From Verrucomicrobiota bacterium (GTDB lineage: Bacteria; Verrucomicrobiota; Verrucomicrobiia; Opitutales; Opitutaceae), in assembly GCA_023457035.1 (NCBI GenBank), contig JAEWNN010000125.1:1-13771 (forward strand): a stretch of 13,771 nt of DNA, in the 5' to 3' direction. Below, in pieces: positions 6,045-13,771 of the stretch. The position numbers and the translations under genes are program-made. The notes beneath the pieces are model-generated. The model was not told the DNA's origin, searched no databases, and worked only from the letters and a program-made list of their open reading frames with translations. The stretch's first letter is position 1. The number at the start of each line of letters is the position of its first letter.

Positions 6045-7715
6045 GTGACGATTCCGGCGAAACTGCGGTTCGTGCTGGCGCTGGCGGGGGCGGCCGTGCT
6101 GGCGCTCCGGCTTGCGGCGCTCCCGGCCCCCGATGCGGCCGAGCGTGAGCGCGTCGTGATCGTGGCCAACAGCGCGGAGGCCGATTCGCAGGCGTTGGCC
6201 GGCTACTACGCGGCGGCGCGCGGCATCCCGGCCGACAACATTGTGGCGCTGCCGCTGCCGACCACGGAGACGATCACCTGGCCGGAGTTCGTTTCCAGTG
6301 TGTTCAACCCGCTTTTTGCCGAACTCGCCTCCCGCGGCTGGATCGACGCGTTGCCCTCGGGGCTCACCGACGCGTTCGGTCGCCGCAAGGCGATGATCGG
6401 CGGGCACCGGATCAGCTACCTGGTGCTGGTGCGCGGCGTGCCGCTGCGCATCGCCGAGCACGACGCGTGGAAGCCGGCGAAACTCCCGGCGGGATTGTCG
6501 CCGGCGCTCGCTTACAATCGGGCTTCGGTCGACGGCGAACTGGCGCTGCTCGCCGCCTCGCGTCCGCCGGTCATCGCCTTCGTGCCCAATCCGCTGCACC
6601 GCCAACGGGTGGTCGGCGGGGTGCTGGCCGAGGCGGTCGTGCGCGTGGCGCGGCTCGACGGGCCCACGCCCGGCGAGGTGCGCGCGCTGGTCGACAGCGC
6701 GCTGGCGGGCGAACGCCAGGGGCTGGCCGGCCGCGCCTATGTCGACATCGGCGGGCCGCACCAGCGCGGCGAGCAGTGGCTGGAGTCGGTCGCGACGCAG
6801 TTGGCGGCGGCCGGGTTCGACCTGGACGTCGACCGGGCGAAGACGACCTTCCGGCCGCTGGCGCGCTTCGACGCTCCGGCGCTGTACTTCGGCTGGTACT
6901 CCTCGAGTGTCGACGGGCCGTTCCTGGCGCCGGGCTTCCGTTTCCCCCCGGGGGCGATCGCCGTCCATCTTCACAGCTTCTCCGCGCAGTCGGTGCGCTC
7001 CGACCGGCAGTTCTGGTGCGGGCCGCTGGTGGCGCGCGGGGTGGCGGGCACGGTGGGCAACGTCTTCGAGCCGTACCTCGACGGCACGCATCACCTCGAC
7101 CTGCTCGCCGAGGCGTTGCTGCGCGGGGACACGCTTGGGGCGGCGGCCTACTATGCGCTGCCGGTGCTGAGCTGGCAGGCGACGCTGATCGGCGACCCGC
7201 TCTACCGGCCGTTCGCTCGGTCACAGGAGGATCAGTACGCCGGGCGCGCCGCGCTCCCCGCCGAGCTGCGGCCGTACGTCGTGCTGCGCCATGCGCGGCT
7301 GGCGCGGCGGGACGGGCGTGCGGAGGAGGCCTTGCGGCTCGCCCGGGCGCTGTTCCGCGAGACGCCGTCGGTGCCGGTGGGGGTGTCGGTGGCGCGGCTG
7401 ATCGGGGAGGTCGAGGGACCCGAGGCCGGGGGGCGCGCGCTGGGGTTTCTGGACCTGCTGTCGGGATATGCGGCTGGTGATCTTGGCGCAGTGCGCTCCG
7501 CCGCTTTGCTGCTGGTCGAGTGGGGGGCGCCGGAGCCGGCGCTCCGGCTCTACGAGCAGGCGCTGGCGACGCCGGCGCCGGCCGGCGAGGCGGCGTTGCT
7601 CGAGGAGGCGATCCAGCTCGCGCTCAAGACCGGGCAGGCCGCGCGCGCCGCGAAGTGGCAGGACCGGCTCGTGGCCCTCAAACCGGCGCCGACAACACCG
7701 CGGCCGAAGAAGTGA
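6045..7715 (+). CDS. Secreted TIGR03790-family protein
   Basis: This 556-residue protein belongs by eye to the TIGR03790 family, whose function is unknown to me; members are common in Verrucomicrobiota, Planctomycetota and Acidobacteriota. A basic start (TIPAKLR) and a hydrophobic stretch at 9-27 make a likely signal peptide or anchor, so the rest is extracytoplasmic. Family hallmarks are VVIVANSAEADSQALAGYY (37-55), YLVLVRGVPLRI (125-136), YFGWYSSSVDG (281-291), WCGPLVARGVAGTVGNVFEPYL (324-345) and LSWQATLIGDPLYRPF (375-390). About 410-545 is helical and TPR-like (AEEALRLARALFRE, PALRLYEQAL). GTG 6045 is chosen because it fits the signal peptide; the longer upstream frame is Arg/Pro-rich and looks non-coding. 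The last codons overlap an alternative GTG start of the adenine deaminase gene, GTGA at 7712-7715. Confidence 0.8.
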   Translation: MTIPAKLRFVLALAGAAVLALRLAALPAPDAAERERVVIVANSAEADSQALAGYYAAARGIPADNIVALPLPTTETITWPEFVSSVFNPLFAELASRGWIDALPSGLTDAFGRRKAMIGGHRISYLVLVRGVPLRIAEHDAWKPAKLPAGLSPALAYNRASVDGELALLAASRPPVIAFVPNPLHRQRVVGGVLAEAVVRVARLDGPTPGEVRALVDSALAGERQGLAGRAYVDIGGPHQRGEQWLESVATQLAAAGFDLDVDRAKTTFRPLARFDAPALYFGWYSSSVDGPFLAPGFRFPPGAIAVHLHSFSAQSVRSDRQFWCGPLVARGVAGTVGNVFEPYLDGTHHLDLLAEALLRGDTLGAAAYYALPVLSWQATLIGDPLYRPFARSQEDQYAGRAALPAELRPYVVLRHARLARRDGRAEEALRLARALFRETPSVPVGVSVARLIGEVEGPEAGGRALGFLDLLSGYAAGDLGAVRSAALLLVEWGAPEPALRLYEQALATPAPAGEAALLEEAIQLALKTGQAARAAKWQDRLVALKPAPTTPRPKK

Positions 7716-7759
7716 TCCGGCACCGACATCAACCCGAGGCGCGGCCGCCACTCTTTCCC

Positions 7760-9400
7760 ATGCACTCCCTCACCGGCAACATCGTCGATCTGGTCAACCG
7801 TCGCATCTTCCCGGGCCGCGTGGAGTGGGCCGAGGGCCGCATCGTGCGGATCGTGCCGACACCGGGCCGCCGCTACACGCGGCAGATCGCGCCGGGGTTC
7901 GTGGATGCGCACATCCACATCGAGAGTTCGCTGCTGCCGCCGAGCGAGTTTGCCCGGCTGGCGGTGGTGCACGGCACCGTGGCGACGGTCTCCGATCCGC
8001 ACGAGATCGCCAACGTGCTCGGGGCCGCCGGCGTGCGGTACATGATCGCCGACGCGCGGCGCTCGCCGTTGAAGTTCAACTTCGGCGCACCGTCGTGCGT
8101 GCCGGCCACGGACCGCGAGACGGCCGGGGCCGTGCTCGACGCCGCGGCGGTGGCGAAGCTGCTCGCGCGGCCCGAGGTGCGCTATCTCAGCGAGGTGATG
8201 AACTATCCCGGCGTGCTCGCCGGCGATCCGGAGTTGCTCGCGAAGATCGCCGCCGCGCAGCGGCTGGGGAAGGTGGTCGACGGCCATGCGCCGGGTCTGC
8301 GCGGGGAGCAGGCGCGCGCCTATGCGGCGGCGGGCATTTCCTCCGACCACGAGTGTTTCACGCTCGCCGAGGCGCGGGACAAGCTCGCCGCCGGCATGAA
8401 GATCCTCATCCGCGAGGGTTCGGCGGCGCGCAACTTCGCCGCACTCGCGCCGCTGCTGCGCACGCATCCGGAGTCCTGCATGTTCTGCTGCGACGACCTG
8501 CATCCCGACCTGTTGCTGCGCCGGCACCTCGACGAGCATGTGCGGCGGGCGCTGGCCGCGGGGGCCGGCCGGTTGGATGTGCTGGCCTGCGCCAGCCTGA
8601 ATCCAGTGCGGCACTATGGACTGCCGGTGGGCCTGCTGCAGCCGGGGGATCCGGCGGACTTCATCGTGTTCGAGGGGTGGAAGACCCTGCGGGTGCGGCG
8701 CACCTACATCGACGGAGCTCTTGTGGCGCGGGACGGGCGTTCGCTGCTTCCGCGGCAGGCGCCGAAGATTGTGAACGCCTTCCGCGCGCGACCGCGGCGG
8801 CCGGCGGACTTCCGCGTGGCCGCGGGGGCCGGGCGGTTCAACGTGGTCGAGGCGCTCGACGGCCAGCTGATCACGCGGTGGCGCAAATTGACGCCGCGGA
8901 CCGAGGATGGCGCCGCGGTGGCCGACCCGGAACGCGACCTGCTGAAGATCGCGGTGGTGAACCGCTACGCGCCACGGGCGCCGGTGGCGGTGGGCTTCAT
9001 CCGCGGCTTCGGGCTGCGGGAGGGCGGCCTGGCGTCTTCGGTCGCCCATGACTCGCACAACATCGTGGCGGTCGGGGCCGACGACGAAGCGCTGGCGGCG
9101 GCGGTGAATCTGGTGATCGCCCATCGCGGCGGGTTGGCGGCGGTGGGCGGGGGCGCGGCGCGGGTGTTGCCGTTGCCGATCGCCGGGCTGATGGCGGATG
9201 GCGAGGGCGGGGCGGTGGCGGCGGCGTACACGGAGATCGATGCGGCGGCGAAGGCGCTGGGCAGCACGCTGGCAGCGCCGTTCATGACGCTCTCGTTCAT
9301 GGCGCTGCTGGTGATCCCGGACCTGAAGCTGAGCGACCGCGGGCTGTTCTCCGGGGCGCGGTGGGCGGCGGTGCCGCTGTTCGCAGAGGCGGACGAGTAG
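7760..9400 (+). CDS. ade: Adenine deaminase
   Basis: This 546-residue amidohydrolase most likely converts adenine to hypoxanthine and ammonia (EC 3.5.4.2), for purine salvage in the cytoplasm. Metal-binding HIH is at 51-53 in PGFVDAHIHIESS, with further ligand or active-site motifs GHAPG (175-179), SDHE (195-198) and CCDDLHPD (243-250). The C-terminal adenine-deaminase domain is recognisable by AHDSHNIVAVG (429-439) and LSFMALLVIPDLKLSDRGLF (511-530). Length fits the bacterial family. ATG 7760 gives a start MHSLTGNIVDLVNRR that matches the usual N-terminus of related proteins. A GTG at 7712 that overlaps the previous gene's stop would add 16 residues. No Shine-Dalgarno is visible. It is co-directional with the two preceding genes, but a functional link is not shown. 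Confidence 0.93.
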   Translation: MHSLTGNIVDLVNRRIFPGRVEWAEGRIVRIVPTPGRRYTRQIAPGFVDAHIHIESSLLPPSEFARLAVVHGTVATVSDPHEIANVLGAAGVRYMIADARRSPLKFNFGAPSCVPATDRETAGAVLDAAAVAKLLARPEVRYLSEVMNYPGVLAGDPELLAKIAAAQRLGKVVDGHAPGLRGEQARAYAAAGISSDHECFTLAEARDKLAAGMKILIREGSAARNFAALAPLLRTHPESCMFCCDDLHPDLLLRRHLDEHVRRALAAGAGRLDVLACASLNPVRHYGLPVGLLQPGDPADFIVFEGWKTLRVRRTYIDGALVARDGRSLLPRQAPKIVNAFRARPRRPADFRVAAGAGRFNVVEALDGQLITRWRKLTPRTEDGAAVADPERDLLKIAVVNRYAPRAPVAVGFIRGFGLREGGLASSVAHDSHNIVAVGADDEALAAAVNLVIAHRGGLAAVGGGAARVLPLPIAGLMADGEGGAVAAAYTEIDAAAKALGSTLAAPFMTLSFMALLVIPDLKLSDRGLFSGARWAAVPLFAEADE

Positions 9401-9420
9401 GTCCGGTCTGTGACCGGACC
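9400..9420 (+). terminator. Perfect hairpin overlapping ade stop
   Basis: GGTCCGGTC and GACCGGACC form a perfect 9-bp stem with a TGT loop; the first base is the last base of the ade stop codon. It sits between two convergent genes, so it could serve both directions. No U-tract follows on either strand, so termination efficiency is uncertain. Confidence 0.5.
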
Positions 9421-9534
9421 GATCGGATACGAACGGCGGAGGCGGAGGGGACCGGTCCGACGGGGACGGGCGACCCGCCGGTGCCGCGGGTTCTGCGGGG
9501 CGTGGCCGCGCCTCCGGCCGCGCCGCGGCGGGAC
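9421..9534. other. Convergent gap with small palindromes
   Basis: Between ade and lspA I see the 10-bp palindrome GGACCGGTCC (9449-9458), the 15-mer ACGGCGGAGGCGGAG (9433-9447) that also occurs at 3868-3882, and a 6-bp stem ACCCGC/GCGGGT near 9474-9492 that could help end lspA transcripts. No gene is present. Confidence 0.45.
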
Positions 9535-10053
9535 TCAGGCGGCCGAAGGGGCGGCGGGTTTGGCGGAGGCGCGCAGGTTGAGGATCACATACAACGCGAC
9601 ACCGCAGACGATGCCGGAGTCGGCGACATTGAAGGTGGGGTAGATGTAGTCGCCGAAGTGGAAGTCGAGGAAGTCGACGACATGCCCGTAGGCGAGGCGG
9701 TCGATGAAGTTGCCGACGATGCCGCCGCAGAGCAGGCCGAAGGCGACCTGGACAGGCCGCTGGGCGAGCCCGAGGTGATGGCGAAACCAGAAGATCGCGA
9801 CGAGGGCGACGAAGGCGAGCAGGGCGAGCAGGGAGCTGCGGCCGGCGAGCACGCTCCAGGCGGCGCCGGTGTTGCCGACGTGCACGAGGTTGAAGAACCC
9901 GGGCACGATCTCGATGTGGCCCGGGGCGCCGTAGGTGTTGAAGGGCAGGCTCGCCGCGATCCAGAGCTTGGTCAGTTGGTCGAGGCCGAGCACGGCGGTG
10001 GCGAGGCCGAGCAGCCAGCGGTAGCGGGCGAGGCGGGGGGCGAGGGGGCGCAT
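9535..10053 (-). CDS. lspA: Lipoprotein signal peptidase (signal peptidase II)
   Basis: This 172-residue inner-membrane aspartyl protease cleaves the signal peptide from prolipoproteins after lipid attachment. Four hydrophobic segments are visible (about 13-34, 70-90, 100-117, 142-160). The hallmark pattern is present: NTGAAWS (61-67), NFIDR (115-119), VVDF with D127, and FNVAD with D145. D127 and D145 are the expected catalytic pair by comparison with the known family. Length is normal. The start ATG at 10053 is 85 bp after the TraR/DksA-like gene, and both lie downstream of ileS; ileS-lspA neighbourhood is common in bacteria, so one operon is likely. The C-terminal SAKPAAPSAA tail is low complexity. 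Confidence 0.95.
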   Translation of the reverse strand: MRPLAPRLARYRWLLGLATAVLGLDQLTKLWIAASLPFNTYGAPGHIEIVPGFFNLVHVGNTGAAWSVLAGRSSLLALLAFVALVAIFWFRHHLGLAQRPVQVAFGLLCGGIVGNFIDRLAYGHVVDFLDFHFGDYIYPTFNVADSGIVCGVALYVILNLRASAKPAAPSAA

Positions 10054-10138
10054 GCCGGTTCGGGTGGGGCGGGGCGCGGCGGGTGAGCGCGCGCCCCGGG
10101 GCGGTGCTGGAGGGCGGAGGCTGGGTGGGCCGGGGGGC

Positions 10139-11377
10139 TCACTCGTCGCCGCCGCCGCTGTCGTCGTCCATCTTGGCGCCTTCCTCGCCTTCGCCGAAGA
10201 GGCCGGCGCGGGAGGCGGAGCGGCGGCGGGTCTTCTCGACCTCGGCCTGGCTTTCGACGGAGAAACGGGCGAAGGGCACGGCGAGCAGGCGGTCCTTGTT
10301 GATCGGCTTGCCGGTGAGTTCGCAGACGCCGTAGGTGCCGTTCTTGATCCGCTGGATGGCGGCCTCGATCTCGGCGAGGGCCTCCTGCTCGTTGGAGACG
10401 AGGCTGAGGGCGAAGTCGCGGTCGAAGGTGTCGGTGCCGGCGTCGGCCATGTGCTGGGCGTAGCTGGACAGGTCGCCGGCGTCGTCCTTGGAGGATCGTT
10501 TGAGGGTCTGCTCGGTGTGAGTGTCGAGGCCGGTGGCGACGTGTTCGCGCAGCTCGATGAGCAGCTTGTAGTAGCGCTGGAACTTCGGCTCGATCTGGCT
10601 GACGTCGAGGACGGTGGCGGGGGTCTGCTTGGCGGGGTTGAAGCCGAGGATGTCGGCGAGGCTGGCGGCCTTCACGAAGCTGGGCTGGGCCGCCTTCTTG
10701 AGCTTGGCCTCGAGTTCCTCGGCGGCGGTGCGGGGCCGGTTGGCGGCGGTCTTGGAGTCGGTGCCGTTCTTGGCGCCGGTCTGGGCGACATTGACCTTCG
10801 CGATCTCGCGAACCTCGTCGAGGGTGAAGGCGATGGGTTTGGCGGAGCGGCGTTCGAGGATGCGGGCGCGAAGGGCGTCGGCCTTGTTCTGGGCCTTGGC
10901 CGCGGGGGCCTTGGCAACGGGGGCCGCGGGTTTGGCGGCGGGTTTGTGCGTGGGGGCAGGCGCCGGTTTGGCGGGTTCGTGGCGCTTGGCCTCGGGCTTG
11001 TGGGCGGGCGCGGGTTTCGAAACGGGTTTGGCGGCGGGTTTGTGGGCGGAGGGCACGGGCGAAGGATGCGGGTGGTGCTTCGCTGGGGCGGGCTTGGCGG
11101 GTTTATGTTTCGCCGGGGTGGGCTTGGAAGGGACGGAGGCCTTGGCGTGGGCGGAGGCCTTGGCGTGAGGGGCTTTCTTGGCGTGGACGGAGGCCTTGGC
11201 GTGGACCGCGGCTTTCGGCGCTGCGGCTTTCGGCGCCGCGGCCGGCTTCTTGGCCGGAGCAGCCTTCGGGGCGGATTTTGGCGCGGCGTGCTTCTTGACC
11301 GGGGCGCGCTTGGCAACGGGCTTCGGCGCGGGGTGTTTCTTGGCCGGGGCGTGCTTGGTCTTCTTCGAGTTGGGCAT
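10139..11377 (-). CDS. TraR/DksA-family protein with H1-like tail
   Basis: From ATG 11377 this is 412 residues, far longer than the 120-150 typical of DksA-type RNA-polymerase secondary-channel proteins. Residues 1-170 are Lys/Ala/Pro/His-rich with repeated HAKAS and PAKHKPAKP blocks, like histone H1-type DNA-binding tails. About 180-260 is a linker with SFVKAASLADILGFNP (233-248), and 265-345 forms a helical coiled coil containing SSYAQHMADAGTDTFDRD. The zinc-finger region GTYGVCELTGKPI (347-359) keeps one of the four cysteines (C352) of the C4 finger, similar to YteA/YocK-type proteins, so zinc binding is doubtful. The C-terminus is acidic (MDDDSGGGDE). It lies 34 bp after ileS and 85 bp before lspA. 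A dksA-like gene next to lspA also occurs in Chlamydia, as I recall. Function is inferred as transcription or nucleoid regulation. Confidence 0.85.
   Translation of the reverse strand: MPNSKKTKHAPAKKHPAPKPVAKRAPVKKHAAPKSAPKAAPAKKPAAAPKAAAPKAAVHAKASVHAKKAPHAKASAHAKASVPSKPTPAKHKPAKPAPAKHHPHPSPVPSAHKPAAKPVSKPAPAHKPEAKRHEPAKPAPAPTHKPAAKPAAPVAKAPAAKAQNKADALRARILERRSAKPIAFTLDEVREIAKVNVAQTGAKNGTDSKTAANRPRTAAEELEAKLKKAAQPSFVKAASLADILGFNPAKQTPATVLDVSQIEPKFQRYYKLLIELREHVATGLDTHTEQTLKRSSKDDAGDLSSYAQHMADAGTDTFDRDFALSLVSNEQEALAEIEAAIQRIKNGTYGVCELTGKPINKDRLLAVPFARFSVESQAEVEKTRRRSASRAGLFGEGEEGAKMDDDSGGGDE
10880..11360 (-). repeat. Degenerate coding repeats of the Lys/Ala/Pro tail
   Basis: The DNA encoding residues of about 6-166 of the TraR/DksA-like protein is made of related short units. 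Examples are GGAGGCCTTGGCGTG at about 11138-11200 (HAKAS blocks) and GGCGGGTTTGTG at about 10938-11044 (HKPAAKP blocks). Such units may expand or contract between strains. They are coding, unlike the heptamer arrays elsewhere. Confidence 0.6.
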
Positions 11378-11411
11378 AACGCAGTAAGAAAGCGGTGACT
11401 GACGTTGGGGG

Positions 11412-13771
<2,360 letters not shown>

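Noticed and set aside
4922..7094. Long minus-strand frames opposite the ATPase and TIGR03790 genes
   Set aside because: His/Arg/Gln-rich shadows without motifs.
10092..10103. 12-bp palindrome CGCCCCGGGGCG between the DksA-like gene and lspA
   Set aside because: It is all G and C in very GC-rich sequence, and there is no other support for a regulatory role.
10052..11398. Plus-strand Gly-rich frame opposite the DksA-like gene
   Set aside because: The Gly/Leu/Arg pattern is the complement of the Lys/Ala/Pro repeats; no start signal or motif supports it.

Overview
The window is GC-rich bacterial chromosome, most likely from the Verrucomicrobiota and probably an Opitutaceae-type genome. This is inference from three things: the gene content and order (ileS, then a TraR/DksA-type gene with a Lys/Ala/Pro-rich tail, then lspA), the TIGR03790-type secreted protein, and the wealth of short intergenic repeats. 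No rRNA, tRNA, CRISPR array or complete mobile element was seen.

Layout. Positions 1-1143 hold no intact gene. There is a small ORF (156-431) resembling the N-terminal core-binding domain of a tyrosine recombinase. It is cut off exactly where a 19-unit heptanucleotide array begins (420-552). After this comes a run of other short-period repeats (units of about 7, 8, 9 and 10 bp), a REP-like hairpin and a nested stem-loop. On the minus strand, 1144-3645 encodes a secreted family 3 glycoside hydrolase (beta-glucosidase type) with an inserted PA14 domain. The divergent intergenic region 3646-4009 carries a second copy of the heptamer array plus the REP-like hairpin.

Three plus-strand genes follow. 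The first (4010-5935) is a P-loop ATPase with a two-helix membrane anchor between coiled coils, and I do not recognise a described system for it. The second (6045-7715) is a secreted TIGR03790-family protein of unknown function. The third (7760-9400) is adenine deaminase. A perfect hairpin overlaps the adenine deaminase stop codon.

On the minus strand from the right edge are ileS (partial, 5' end outside the window), a TraR/DksA-family protein with a histone-H1-like N-terminal tail and a degenerate zinc finger (10139-11377), and lspA (9535-10053). The gaps of 34 and 85 bp suggest one operon, in which lspA product handles lipoprotein maturation. The lspA operon and the adenine deaminase gene converge at 9400-9535.

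The two observations most worth following are the composite heptamer-array plus hairpin repeat, present twice with the same order and junction, and the membrane-anchored ATPase next to the TIGR03790 gene.
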